A DNA stretch of 64,000 nt from Pantoea sp. SOD02. Lineage in GTDB: Bacteria; Pseudomonadota; Gammaproteobacteria; Enterobacterales; Enterobacteriaceae. The notes below the pieces were generated by a model. It was not told where the DNA came from and searched no databases. It saw nothing but the letters and a program-made list of their open reading frames with translations. Shown piece after piece: positions 21,537-30,033 of this stretch. The position numbers and the translations under genes were made by a program. Each line of letters opens with the position of its first letter. Position 1 is the stretch's first letter. The stretch is from contig NZ_CP102604.1 of assembly GCF_024707505.1 (NCBI RefSeq), forward strand, positions 930,001 through 994,000, written 5' to 3'.

Positions 21537-22934
21537 TCAGGCATCCATTAAGGTGGTTTGTGGCAGCGTCAGCCCTTGCTGTTGCAGCGCCCAGGCGGCG
21601 CGCAGTGCCAGATGTTCTTTAAACGGTGCGGCGATCAGCTGTAAACCAATCGGCAAGCCGCTGGCGGTTTGCAGCGGCACGGTGCAGACCGGTAAACCGA
21701 GGAACGAAATCGGCTGGGTCAGCATGCCCATGCTGGCGCGCGTCGGCAAATGCTGGCCGTTGATGTGAATGGTTTCCTGGCCGATGGTGGTGGCGGTGCA
21801 CGGTGTGGCGGGTGCAATCAGCACGTCGAATTGCTCAAATAGCGGCAGTACCTGCTGCTGGAAGTGACGGCGGAAACGCTGCGCCTGCACGTACCACGCC
21901 GAAGGCAGCATCGCACCGGCCAGCAAGCGTTCACGCGAGTTGGGCTCGAACTGCTCGGGCTGCGTGCGCAGCATCGGCAAGTAGTGATTGCCGCCTTCTG
22001 CGGCGGTCATGATAAAGGCCGCCGAACGTGCAATCTCTGCATTCGGTAAGCTTACTTCGTCGATTGCCTGCAGCGCCTTAGCCGCAACGGCCACGGCTGC
22101 GCGCGCTTCATCGCTGCACCAGGTTGAGAAAAACCCGCCGAGTACCGCGCTGCGCACGCCTTCTGCACCCTTGCTGAGCCCGGCGCTGACTGGCGCAATG
22201 GGCTGCGCGGCTTGGAAGGCATCGCTGGCGTCGGCACCTTGCAAGGTGTCGTACACCAGGCTCAAATCTTCAACCGAACGGGCAAATGGGCCGATGTGAT
22301 CGAGGCTGGCGACAAACGGATGGCTGCCGCTACGCGATAAACGGCCAAAGGTCGGTTTCAGACCGAAGATGCCGCACAGCGAAGCGGGCACGCGGATCGA
22401 TCCGTTGGTGTCGGTGCCGAGCGAGAAGTGCACCAAACCCGCCGCCACCGCCGCTGCCGAACCGCCGGACGATCCGCCCGCCACGCGGGTTAAATCGCGC
22501 GGGTTGTGCGTCGCGCCATAATGGGTGTTTTCGGTGGTAAAACCGTACGCATAGGCATCCATATTCAGCATGCCGGAGAGCAGCGCGCCAGACTGACGTA
22601 GTTTGCTCACCGCCCATGCATCCTCGCGTGCCGCCGCGCGTTCGCTGAACAGGCTGGCTCCGGCTAAGGTGCTGTGTCCGGCGACATCAAACAGGTTTTT
22701 CACCGCGTAAGGAATGCCGGCTAACGGCGGCAAGGTTTCGCCGCGCTGGCGCTGCTGATCGATCTGATCGGCTTCGCGCAGCATGCGTTGACCGGTGACT
22801 TCGGTCCAGGCGTTGATCGCCGGATTATGTTGTTCAATCGCCGCCAGCGTATGTTGCGCGATATCGCGGGCGCTGATCTCGCCCTGGCTCAGCGCCTGTT
22901 GCAACGCGTTAATCGATAAAGACGACAGTTTCAT
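21537..22934 (-). CDS. hpxY: HpxY, amidase-signature hydrolase (oxalurate/oxamate branch)
   Basis: Amidase-signature enzyme of 465 residues. The catalytic Lys79 (AGIPYAVKN), cis-Ser155 (GGSSGGS) and nucleophile Ser179 (DTNGSIR) are all present. With HpxX it forms a GatA/GatC-like or AtzE/AtzG-like pair. In Klebsiella the hpxWXYZ operon converts oxalurate onward through oxamate, and the exact step for HpxXY is less certain. The start overlaps the hpxX stop (ATGA), suggesting coupled synthesis of complex partners. Confidence 0.88.
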   Translation of the reverse strand: MKLSSLSINALQQALSQGEISARDIAQHTLAAIEQHNPAINAWTEVTGQRMLREADQIDQQRQRGETLPPLAGIPYAVKNLFDVAGHSTLAGASLFSERAAAREDAWAVSKLRQSGALLSGMLNMDAYAYGFTTENTHYGATHNPRDLTRVAGGSSGGSAAAVAAGLVHFSLGTDTNGSIRVPASLCGIFGLKPTFGRLSRSGSHPFVASLDHIGPFARSVEDLSLVYDTLQGADASDAFQAAQPIAPVSAGLSKGAEGVRSAVLGGFFSTWCSDEARAAVAVAAKALQAIDEVSLPNAEIARSAAFIMTAAEGGNHYLPMLRTQPEQFEPNSRERLLAGAMLPSAWYVQAQRFRRHFQQQVLPLFEQFDVLIAPATPCTATTIGQETIHINGQHLPTRASMGMLTQPISFLGLPVCTVPLQTASGLPIGLQLIAAPFKEHLALRAAWALQQQGLTLPQTTLMDA

Positions 22935-23119
22935 GGATGAAACACCCCCGCCACTTCCAGCCGATCGTCGAGCGGCAGCGCCATCAGCGGCTCGGCCATC
23001 GCGGCGATGCGGTTGAACTGTGTCAGCAGCTCGGCGCGACGCGCATCATCCAGCTCCAGCGCCAGAATCTGCTCCATTTGGGCGATATAGGTGGCCCAAT
23101 CCGGTTGTGAACTCATCAA
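22931..23119 (-). CDS. hpxX: HpxX, GatC/AtzG-like small subunit
   Basis: A 62-residue partner of the HpxY amidase. The sequence WATYIAQMEQILALELDDARRAELLTQFNRIAAMAEPLM is the helical GatC/AtzG pattern that wraps and stabilises the amidase subunit. It overlaps hpxY by 4 bp and lies 9 bp after hpxW. Its small size makes it easy to miss, but position and helix pattern support it. Confidence 0.88.
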   Translation of the reverse strand: MMSSQPDWATYIAQMEQILALELDDARRAELLTQFNRIAAMAEPLMALPLDDRLEVAGVFHP

Positions 23120-23128
23120 TAATCTCCG

Positions 23129-24715
23129 TTAGAAACCGGCGGCGCTGCCGTTGCTGCGCGGATCGAACGCGCCTTCCAGCATGCCGTTGTTGTGTCTGAC
23201 GATCGCGCCTGCATGGCCGACCACTTCACTGAAATCGGGCAGCAGTTCAACCTCATGGCCGAGTGCACGCAGCTGCTGCACCGTTTCCGGTGCGATGCGC
23301 GCTTCAAGCTTAAGCGAATCAGATGATTGTCCCCACGTGCGACCCAGCAGCCAGCGCGGCGCGCTCACCGCCTGTTGCAGCGGATGCCCCTGAATCACGT
23401 GACGGGTGAAAATCGCCGCCTGGGTTTGCGGTTGACCGTCGCCTCCCATCGAACCGTACACCATGGTGCGACCATCTTTGAGGCGCGCGGCGGCGGGATT
23501 AAGCGTGTGGAACGGCTGTTTGCCCGGCTGCAGCGCCAGCAAATGGTCGGATTGCAGGCTGAAAGCCGCACCGCGGTTTTGCCAGGTGATGCCGGTGCCA
23601 GGCAGCACCACGCCGCTGCCAAATTCGTGATAAACGCTCTGGATGAATGAAACGGCCAGCCCGCTGCTGTCCATCACGCCCATCCACACGGTGTCGCCCG
23701 GTCCGCGCCCGGTGCCCCACGCAGCCGCTTGGTGATCGTCCACCTGCGCCGCCAGCGTGCTGAGATGTTCAGCATCCAGCAGACTCTGCACATCAATGTC
23801 GATGTGGCGCGGATCGGTGATGTGCTTGTCGCGCAGCGCGAAGGCTTTTTTGGTGGCTTCGACGATGCGGTGCACGGTTTGTGCTTCATCGGCGTCAGCC
23901 ATATTAAGTCGATCGGTAATGCCGAGGATCGCCAGCGACACCAAACCCTGCGTTGGCGGCGTCATGTTCCAGATATCGCCTTCACTGTGCGCCAGATGCA
24001 GCGGCGTGCAGCGTCGGGCTTGATGCGTCTGCAAATCCTCCAGCGTGATCGGCATCCCCAGCGCGGTCATCTCGCGCGCCAGATGGTGCGCCAGTTCACC
24101 GCGATAAAAACTCTCGAGTCCATGATCGCACAGCATGCTCAGGGTGTTCGCCAGCGCCGGTTGGGTGAAGCGGCTGCCTGCAACCGGCACGCTGCCGTCC
24201 GGTAAAAAGGTGGCGGCAAAACCGGGTTGATGCTGCAACTCATGCTGTTTGGCGGCGGTAGCGGCGGCCTGCGAGGCGGTGACCGGAATCCCGTCGGCGG
24301 CATAGCGAATCGCATCGCGCAGCAAGCGGGTTAACGGCAGCGGCGCAGCGCCGAGTTCCTGCGCCAATGTCAACGCTTCCTGCCAACCGCTCACGGTGCC
24401 AGCAACGGTTAAGGCGGCTTTGGGTCCGCGATGCGGAATATGCGTTTCGCCGTGATAGAAATCGATATGCGCCAGTGAACCGGCCGCGCCACTGGCGTCA
24501 ATGGCGATGGGATCGCCGTTTGGCGGTACCACCAGCCAGAAGCCGTCGCCACCTAAACCGTTCATGTGCGGGTAAACCACGGCGATAGTGGCAGCGGCGG
24601 CCACCATCGCTTCCAGCGCATTACCGCCTTCGCGCAGCACCGCTAAGGCACTTTCGCTGGCGAGATGATGTGGCGTAACGGCCATGCCTAACGGCGCCAT
24701 GTTGCTCTGTATCAT
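23129..24715 (-). CDS. hpxW: HpxW, oxamate amidohydrolase (gamma-glutamyltransferase family, Ntn hydrolase)
   Basis: Self-processing N-terminal-nucleophile hydrolase of 528 residues. The predicted autoproteolysis site and catalytic Thr is T342 in GPGDTVWMGVMDSSG, which would begin the small subunit. The large subunit carries the family's GGNALEAMVAAAATIAVVYPHMNGLGGDGFW. The Klebsiella homolog hydrolyses oxamate to oxalate and ammonia. There is no export signal, consistent with a cytosolic role unlike periplasmic Ggt. It heads the hpxWXYZ operon, divergent from hpxU. Confidence 0.9.
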   Translation of the reverse strand: MIQSNMAPLGMAVTPHHLASESALAVLREGGNALEAMVAAAATIAVVYPHMNGLGGDGFWLVVPPNGDPIAIDASGAAGSLAHIDFYHGETHIPHRGPKAALTVAGTVSGWQEALTLAQELGAAPLPLTRLLRDAIRYAADGIPVTASQAAATAAKQHELQHQPGFAATFLPDGSVPVAGSRFTQPALANTLSMLCDHGLESFYRGELAHHLAREMTALGMPITLEDLQTHQARRCTPLHLAHSEGDIWNMTPPTQGLVSLAILGITDRLNMADADEAQTVHRIVEATKKAFALRDKHITDPRHIDIDVQSLLDAEHLSTLAAQVDDHQAAAWGTGRGPGDTVWMGVMDSSGLAVSFIQSVYHEFGSGVVLPGTGITWQNRGAAFSLQSDHLLALQPGKQPFHTLNPAAARLKDGRTMVYGSMGGDGQPQTQAAIFTRHVIQGHPLQQAVSAPRWLLGRTWGQSSDSLKLEARIAPETVQQLRALGHEVELLPDFSEVVGHAGAIVRHNNGMLEGAFDPRSNGSAAGF

Positions 24716-24742
24716 AGTGAACTCTTTCTCTGTTATGGCTTG

Positions 24743-24786
24743 TAGGGTGCATTTGAACGGCGGTCGCCATGAATGGCGACCCTACA
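24743..24786. repeat. GTAGGG-family hairpin within the hpxW/hpxU divergent control region
   Basis: A full palindromic unit GGTCGCCATGAATGGCGACC plus CTAC (24763-24786) is preceded by a partial unit, GTAGGGTGCATT. It lies just upstream of the hpxW start, so it is in or next to the hpxW leader. Confidence 0.8.
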
Positions 24787-24921
24787 ACCGTGCGGTGCGG
24801 ATTTGTGCGCACCTGGCAAATACAGCATAAATCTAAGCAAGAGCTGTTCCAGTTTTGGTCGGACATCAATCTGGATCGATTTATGCTAGCTTGTGGTGAA
24901 ACGAAAGTTACAGGACCGATG

Positions 24922-25761
24922 ATGAAACAACTTGATGAACGCCTTCGTAGTCACTATCCGCAACTGTCGCCGCAGGAGCAGCGCATTGCCGACTTCGTGT
25001 TTGACCATTTTGATGACCTGATCAGCTACAACAGCGCCGAGCTGGCGCGACTGAGCGGCGTGTCGAAGGCGACGGTTAGCCGTTTGTTCAAGCGTCTCGG
25101 TTACGAGAAGTACAAGGACATGCGCGATGAGCTGCGCATCCTGCGCCAGAGCGGCATGCCGCTCACCGATAATCGCGATGCGGTGCAGGGCAACACCTTG
25201 CTGTCACGCCACTATAAGCAAGAGATGGCGAATCTGACGCAGTGGGTTAACAGCATCGATCCGCAGCAGTTTGGCGAGGTGATTAGCGCGCTGGGCGCGG
25301 CAAAACGGGTGTTTATCATCGGCATGCGTAACGCCTATCCGGTGGCGCTGCACCTGCGACAGCAGCTGATGCAGGCGCGTCCGGAGGTGCATGTGCTGCC
25401 GCAGCCGGGCCAGACGCTGGGGGAAGAGCTGGTGGATATCACACCTGACGATATCGTGGTGGTGATGGCGTTTCGTCGCCGACCACGCATCATTCGTCCG
25501 CTGATGCAGCAGCTGCAGCAGAGCAACATCCCGGTGCTGGCGCTGTGTGAGCCGCAGGCGCAGGGCATTATCACGCTGGCGCGCTGGCAGCTTTGCGCGC
25601 CGCTCGACAGCGTTTCCGCTTTTGATAGCTACGCCTCCGCCATGAGTCTGGTTAACCTGCTGGCGAATGCGTTGCTGCATGAAATGTTGTCGCAGGGCCG
25701 TCAGCGCATCCATCAAATTGCCGATCTTTATCAACATCTCGACGAGCTGGAACACCGATAA
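24922..25761 (+). CDS. hpxU: HpxU, RpiR-family transcriptional repressor
   Basis: Regulator of 279 residues. The N-terminal RpiR helix-turn-helix (LSPQEQRIADFVFDHFDDLISYNSAELARLSGVSKATVSRLFKRLGYEKYKDMRDE, quoted in part) precedes a SIS sugar/effector-binding domain (about 125-260, FIIGMRNAYPVALHLRQQ). Start ATG 24922 sits 6 nt after CAGGA; ATG 24919 is an alternative. It lies between divergent hpxW and the hpxF operon, and the Klebsiella homolog represses both. A weak sigma-54-like TGG-N11-GC arrangement at 24872-24887 might drive it. Confidence 0.87.
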   Translation: MKQLDERLRSHYPQLSPQEQRIADFVFDHFDDLISYNSAELARLSGVSKATVSRLFKRLGYEKYKDMRDELRILRQSGMPLTDNRDAVQGNTLLSRHYKQEMANLTQWVNSIDPQQFGEVISALGAAKRVFIIGMRNAYPVALHLRQQLMQARPEVHVLPQPGQTLGEELVDITPDDIVVVMAFRRRPRIIRPLMQQLQQSNIPVLALCEPQAQGIITLARWQLCAPLDSVSAFDSYASAMSLVNLLANALLHEMLSQGRQRIHQIADLYQHLDELEHR

Positions 25762-25763
25762 CG

Positions 25764-25780
25764 GGCGCCATGATGGTGCA
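25764..25780. promoter_or_regulatory. Candidate NtrC enhancer site upstream of hpxF
   Basis: GGCGCCATGATGGTGCA compared with the NtrC dyad TGCACCA-N3-TGGTGCA: the right half is perfect and the left matches 5 of 7. It lies about 120 bp upstream of the hpxF sigma-54 promoter, a normal enhancer distance. Confidence 0.6.
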
Positions 25781-25806
25781 TTGCACTGTTTTTGATCGTT
25801 AATTCC

Positions 25807-25831
25807 AACGGGCGCGATGCCCGTTTTTTTT
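25807..25831 (+). terminator. Terminator of hpxU
   Basis: AACGGGC, GCGAT loop and GCCCGTT, with a T run to 25831. It lies between the NtrC-like site and the hpxF promoter. Confidence 0.88.
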
Positions 25832-25886
25832 ACCTGAAACGCAGTAAATCCACGTTTTTTTCCCTTTCTTCTCCCGGCACTGCGGT

Positions 25887-25902
25887 TGGCACATTAGTTG
25901 CA
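25887..25902 (+). promoter_or_regulatory. Sigma-54 promoter of the hpxF operon
   Basis: TGGCACATTAGTTGCA is a full match to TGGCAC-N5-TTGCA with the invariant GG and GC at -24/-12. The start is predicted near 25913, 40 bp before the hpxF ATG. This ties the operon to RpoN and nitrogen-limitation control. Confidence 0.9.
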
Positions 25903-25953
25903 GAATGATTCACCAAGAATCTTTTGTTTCACGTAAACTCACCGGGGTGCATA

Positions 25954-26739
25954 ATGAAAAAAGTATTATTAGCGGTAGCGGGCGCGGCATTGCTGATGGC
26001 GCAGGTCGGGAGTGCAATGGCCGATCAGCTGCAGGATATCCAGAAGCGCGGCGTGATCCGCGTGGCGGTTCCGCAGGATTTCCCGCCGTTCGGTTCCGTG
26101 GGTACTGACCTGCAACCGCAGGGCTACGATATCGACATGGCGAAGTATCTCGCCAAACAGATGAAACTGAAGTTGCAGCTGGTGCCGGTTTCCAGCGCCA
26201 ACCGTGTGCCGTATCTGCAGACCGATAAAGTCGATCTGGTGATCTCCAGCATGGGCAAAAACGCCGAGCGCGAGAAAGTGATCGATTTTACCCAAGCTTA
26301 TGCGCCGTTCTTCCTTGGCGTATTTGGCCCGAAAGGTGAAACCCTGAAAGATGCGGCAGCGCTGAGTGGCAAATCCATCGGCGTCACGCGCGGTGCAGTG
26401 GAAGATATGGTGTTGAGCGATATCGCACCTAAAGACGCCCAGGTGAAGCGTTATGAAGATAACAACACCACGCTGTCGGCTTATCTGTCCGGACAAGTGC
26501 AATACGTTGCCACCGGTAACCTGGTTGTCGCCGCCATTGCACGTCAGAACGCCGCGAAAGCACCGGTTGCCCAGTTCATGCTGAAAGATTCACCGTGCTA
26601 CATCGGCCTGAAAAAAGATGAGCCGGCGCTGAAAGAGAAAGTGAATGCGCTGATTGAGCAGGGCATCAAAGACGGCACGCTGAACAAGCTGTCGGAAGAG
26701 TGGCTGAAAGCGCCGTTGCCAGCCAACCTCGGCGCATAA
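25954..26739 (+). CDS. hpxF: HpxF, periplasmic substrate-binding protein of a polar amino-acid-type ABC transporter
   Basis: Family-3 solute-binding protein of 261 residues. A signal peptide (MKKVLLAVAGAALLMAQVGSAMA) is cleaved before DQLQ. The binding fold shows RVAVPQDFPPFG, YDIDMAKYLAKQM and FTQAYAPFF, typical of amino-acid binders. The ligand is probably allantoate or a related ureido compound, inferred from the operon. ATG 25954 is chosen because upstream in-frame codons do not encode a signal peptide. It is the first gene behind the sigma-54 promoter. Confidence 0.88.
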   Translation: MKKVLLAVAGAALLMAQVGSAMADQLQDIQKRGVIRVAVPQDFPPFGSVGTDLQPQGYDIDMAKYLAKQMKLKLQLVPVSSANRVPYLQTDKVDLVISSMGKNAEREKVIDFTQAYAPFFLGVFGPKGETLKDAAALSGKSIGVTRGAVEDMVLSDIAPKDAQVKRYEDNNTTLSAYLSGQVQYVATGNLVVAAIARQNAAKAPVAQFMLKDSPCYIGLKKDEPALKEKVNALIEQGIKDGTLNKLSEEWLKAPLPANLGA

Positions 26740-26742
26740 AGC

Positions 26743-27408
26743 ATGGCGCAACTTAACTTTGCCGACCTCTGGCCGCACTGGCCAGAGTTGCTGGCCGGAT
26801 TGTGGGTCACGATTCAGATCACCGTGCTCGCCACCGTAGGCGGCGTCAGTCTCGGGATTCTCGGCGCGGCGCTGCGCAGCGGTAAACCGAGCTGGGCGAG
26901 CCGCATCTGGGGCCTGTATGTCGAATTGATCCGTAATACGCCGTTTGTGGTGCAGCTGTTTTTTATCGTCTTTGGTTTGCCCAATCTGGGTCTGAAACTG
27001 ACGGCGGGCGAAGCCGCGCTGCTGGCGATGTTGATTAACCTTGGCGCTTACAGCACCGAAATTATTCGCGCCGGGATTCAGGTGACGCCGCGCGGCCAGT
27101 GGGAAGCGGGGCGCGTGCTGGGATTGACCCGCACGCAAACCTTTATCCGCGTGGTGCTGCCGCCGTCGCTGCAGCGGATTTATCCGGCGCTGGTTAGCCA
27201 ATGCATCATTGTGATGCTCGGTTCATCGGTGGTGTCGCAGGTGTCGTACGAAGAGTTGACCTTTGCCGCCAACCTGATCCAGTCGCGCACCTTTTTGAGT
27301 TTTGAAGTCTATTTCGTGACCACGCTGATCTATCTGGCGTTGTCGATCGCCATGCGCCAACTGCTGCTGGCGCTGGGACGTAAATGGTTGGGAGCGCAGC
27401 CGGCATGA
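26743..27408 (+). CDS. hpxG: HpxG, ABC transporter permease (HisMQ type)
   Basis: Inner-membrane permease of 221 residues with about five helices. It carries the EAA coupling loop EAGRVLGLTRTQTFIRVVLP and the NTPFVVQLFF motif of polar amino-acid permeases. It starts 3 bp after hpxF and overlaps hpxH by ATGA, so the two permease subunits are made in step. It likely heterodimerises with HpxH and binds two HpxI ATPases. Confidence 0.88.
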   Translation: MAQLNFADLWPHWPELLAGLWVTIQITVLATVGGVSLGILGAALRSGKPSWASRIWGLYVELIRNTPFVVQLFFIVFGLPNLGLKLTAGEAALLAMLINLGAYSTEIIRAGIQVTPRGQWEAGRVLGLTRTQTFIRVVLPPSLQRIYPALVSQCIIVMLGSSVVSQVSYEELTFAANLIQSRTFLSFEVYFVTTLIYLALSIAMRQLLLALGRKWLGAQPA

Positions 27409-28064
27409 TGACGCAATTTACCGACTGGGACATCCTGCGCAACCTGCTGCTGGCAGCGCGCTGGACAATTTTACTCTCGCTGGTGGCGTTTTTTGGCGGC
27501 ACGCTGGTGACCTTACCGCTGCTGTTTATGCGCCTGCTGAAGCGTAAATGGCCGATGCGCTTTGTGCGCGCGTACACCGAGCTGTTTCAGGGCACGCCGC
27601 TGCTGATGCAGTTGTTCCTTGCTTTCTTCGGCGTCGGCTTGTTCGGCATCGATGTAGCGCCATGGACCGCCGCCTCGCTGGCCTTAACGCTCTACACCAG
27701 CGCGTTTTTGGTGGATATCTGGTACGGCAGCATTCGCGCCCTGCCAAAAGGGCAGTGGGAAGCATCGCGCTGTCTCGGCCTGACCTTTGGTCAAACGCTG
27801 TTTCGCGTGGTGGCGCCGCAGGCGATTCGCATCGCTATCGCGCCTACGGTTGGGTTTGCCGTGCAGGTGATTAAAGGCACCGCGCTGGCTTCGATTATCG
27901 GTTTCGTCGAGCTGACCAAAGCCGGCACCATTTTGAATAACGTGACGTATGAGCCGTTCAAGGTGTTTGGCCTGGTGGCGCTCGGTTACTTCCTGATGTG
28001 TTATCCGCTGTCGCGTTACAGCCAGTACCTGGAGAAAAAATTCAATGCCGCTCATCACCATTAA
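27405..28064 (+). CDS. hpxH: HpxH, ABC transporter permease (HisMQ type)
   Basis: Second permease of the importer, 219 residues. It has the FQGTPLLMQLFLAFFG segment and EAA loop EASRCLGLTFGQTLFRVVAPQAIR. Start ATG 27405 overlaps the hpxG stop; the adjacent ATG at 27408 is equally possible. Its 3' end overlaps hpxI by 20 bp. Substrate follows HpxF. Confidence 0.88.
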   Translation: MMTQFTDWDILRNLLLAARWTILLSLVAFFGGTLVTLPLLFMRLLKRKWPMRFVRAYTELFQGTPLLMQLFLAFFGVGLFGIDVAPWTAASLALTLYTSAFLVDIWYGSIRALPKGQWEASRCLGLTFGQTLFRVVAPQAIRIAIAPTVGFAVQVIKGTALASIIGFVELTKAGTILNNVTYEPFKVFGLVALGYFLMCYPLSRYSQYLEKKFNAAHHH

Positions 28065-28776
28065 TCAGGTACAGAAGTACTACGGCGACAACCACGTCTT
28101 GAAAGGTGTCGATCTCGATGTCGATCACGGCGAAGTGATCTCGATTATCGGCCGCAGCGGATCGGGCAAAAGTACCTTGCTGCGCTGCATGAACGGGCTG
28201 GAAGGCTATCAGGAAGGCAGCATCAAACTCGGCGGCATGACCATTACCGACCGCGAATCGCAGGCGCGGGAAATCAGCCGCTCGGTCGGCATGGTGTTCC
28301 AGAACTTCAACCTGTTCCCGCACATGACGGCGTTGGAAAACGTGATGCTGGCGCCGCGCCGCGTGCTGAAGAAAAGCGAAGCCGAATGCCGTGAACTGGC
28401 AACGCAGATGCTGGAGAAAGTCGGCCTCGGTGAGCGCATCAATTACTACCCGGCCAATCTGTCAGGCGGTCAGCAGCAGCGCGTGGCGATTGCCCGTGCG
28501 CTGGCGATGCAGCCCAAAGTTTTACTCTGTGACGAGATCACCTCCGCGCTCGATCCCGAGCTGGTCGGCGAAGTGCTGAAAGTGCTGGAGCAACTGGCCG
28601 CCGAAGGCATGACGCTGATTCTCGTCACCCATGAAATGAACTTCGCCCGCGACGTGGGCGATCGCGTGGTCTTTATGCATCAGGGGCGCGTCTGGGAGCA
28701 GGGCGACAGCAAAACGCTGTTCGCCAATCCGCAAACGGCGGAGCTGAAGCAATTTATCTCCACGGTCCGCCTCTAA
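28045..28776 (+). CDS. hpxI: HpxI, ABC transporter ATPase
   Basis: Cytosolic ATPase of 243 residues for the HpxFGH importer. Walker A GRSGSGKST (about 36-44), Q-loop FQNFNLFPHMT, signature LSGGQQQR, Walker B VLLCDEITSALDP and H-loop VTHEM are complete. Note Ile rather than the usual Ala/Pro in the DEITSALDP motif, which is common in this subgroup. It overlaps hpxH by 20 bp and precedes hpxJ by 21 bp. Confidence 0.9.
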   Translation: MPLITINQVQKYYGDNHVLKGVDLDVDHGEVISIIGRSGSGKSTLLRCMNGLEGYQEGSIKLGGMTITDRESQAREISRSVGMVFQNFNLFPHMTALENVMLAPRRVLKKSEAECRELATQMLEKVGLGERINYYPANLSGGQQQRVAIARALAMQPKVLLCDEITSALDPELVGEVLKVLEQLAAEGMTLILVTHEMNFARDVGDRVVFMHQGRVWEQGDSKTLFANPQTAELKQFISTVRL

Positions 28777-28797
28777 GTTTTCTTTAAGGAATACAAC

Positions 28798-30033
28798 ATG
28801 GATATCAGCCAATTTTCGCAAATCAATCCTCCACAGCGTCTGCTGATGGGACCGGGCCCGATCAACGCCGATCCGCGCGTGCTGCGCGCCATGTCGAGTC
28901 AGCTGATTGGCCAGTACGATCCGGCGATGACGCACTACATGAACGAAGTGATGGCGCTGTACCGTGGCGTATTCCGCACTGAAAACCGCTGGACGATGCT
29001 GATCGACGGCACCTCACGCGCCGGTATCGAAGCGATTCTGCTGTCGGCGATCCGTCCGGGCGACAAAGTGCTGGTGCCGGTATTTGGCCGTTTCGGTCAT
29101 TTGCTGTGTGAAATCGCCCGCCGCTGCCGTGCGGAAGTGCACACCATTGAAGTGCCGTGGGGCGAAGTATTTACGCCGGATCAGATCGAAGACGCGATCA
29201 AAAAAGTGCAGCCGCGCCTGCTGCTGACGGTACAGGGCGACACGTCCACCACCATGCTGCAGCCGCTGGAAGAGCTGGGCGCGATCTGCCAGAAATATGG
29301 CGTGCTGTTCTACACCGATGCCACCGCATCGCTCGGCGGCAACGCGCTGGAAACCGATGCGTGGGGCCTGGATGCGGTGTCGGCTGGCATGCAGAAGTGC
29401 CTCGGCGGACCGTCCGGCACCTCGCCAATCACGTTGAGCCCGCAGATGGAAGCGGTGATCCGCAAACGTAAATGCGTGGAAGAGGGCATTCGCACCGCCG
29501 ATCATCAGGATGGTGACGACGAGATGATCTATTCCAACTATTTCGATCTCGGCATGATCATGGATTACTGGGGCCCGGAACGCCTTAATCACCACACTGA
29601 AGCCACTACCGCGCTGTTTGGCGCGCGTGAATGTGCGCGTCTGATGATGCAGGAAGGATTAGATAACGGCATCGCGCGCCATAAGCTGCACGGCGATGCG
29701 CTGCTGAAAGGCATTCAGGGCATGGGCCTCGAAACCTTCGGCGATCTACGACATAAAATGAATAACGTGCTCGGCGTGGTGATCCCGCAGGGCGTGAATG
29801 GCGATCAGGTGCGCAAACTGGTGCTGGAAGATTTCGGCATCGAGATCGGTACTTCGTTTGGTCCGCTGCACGGCAAAGTGTGGCGCATCGGTACCATGGG
29901 TTACAACGCGCGTAAAGATTGCGTGATGATGACCTTAAGCGCACTGGAAGCGGTGCTGAATCATGTTGGTTTCCGCACCACGCAAGGCGCAGCGATGCAG
30001 GCGGCGTGGGATCTTTACGGGAGCCGCGCATGA
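28798..30033 (+). CDS. hpxJ: HpxJ, (S)-ureidoglycine:glyoxylate aminotransferase
   Basis: PLP-dependent class V aminotransferase of 411 residues. The Schiff-base lysine is K200 in SAGMQKCLGGPSG, and the PLP-phosphate and ring contacts GTSRAG and DATASLGG are present. The Klebsiella homolog moves the amino group of ureidoglycine to an oxo acid, producing oxalurate, so it supplies the hpxWXYZ branch. Close relatives are alanine-glyoxylate aminotransferases, but placement beside allantoate amidohydrolase favours the ureidoglycine role. It overlaps hpxK by ATGA. Confidence 0.9.
   Translation: MDISQFSQINPPQRLLMGPGPINADPRVLRAMSSQLIGQYDPAMTHYMNEVMALYRGVFRTENRWTMLIDGTSRAGIEAILLSAIRPGDKVLVPVFGRFGHLLCEIARRCRAEVHTIEVPWGEVFTPDQIEDAIKKVQPRLLLTVQGDTSTTMLQPLEELGAICQKYGVLFYTDATASLGGNALETDAWGLDAVSAGMQKCLGGPSGTSPITLSPQMEAVIRKRKCVEEGIRTADHQDGDDEMIYSNYFDLGMIMDYWGPERLNHHTEATTALFGARECARLMMQEGLDNGIARHKLHGDALLKGIQGMGLETFGDLRHKMNNVLGVVIPQGVNGDQVRKLVLEDFGIEIGTSFGPLHGKVWRIGTMGYNARKDCVMMTLSALEAVLNHVGFRTTQGAAMQAAWDLYGSRA

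Noticed and set aside
24872..24887. Sigma-54 promoter for hpxU (TGGATCGATTTATGCT)
   Set aside because: GG/GC spacing is right but key consensus positions differ; only mentioned as a weak possibility in the hpxU entry.
24716..24900. Sigma-54 promoter for hpxW on the minus strand
   Set aside because: Scanned by eye; only a poor GG-N10-GC arrangement overlapping the hairpin repeat was found.
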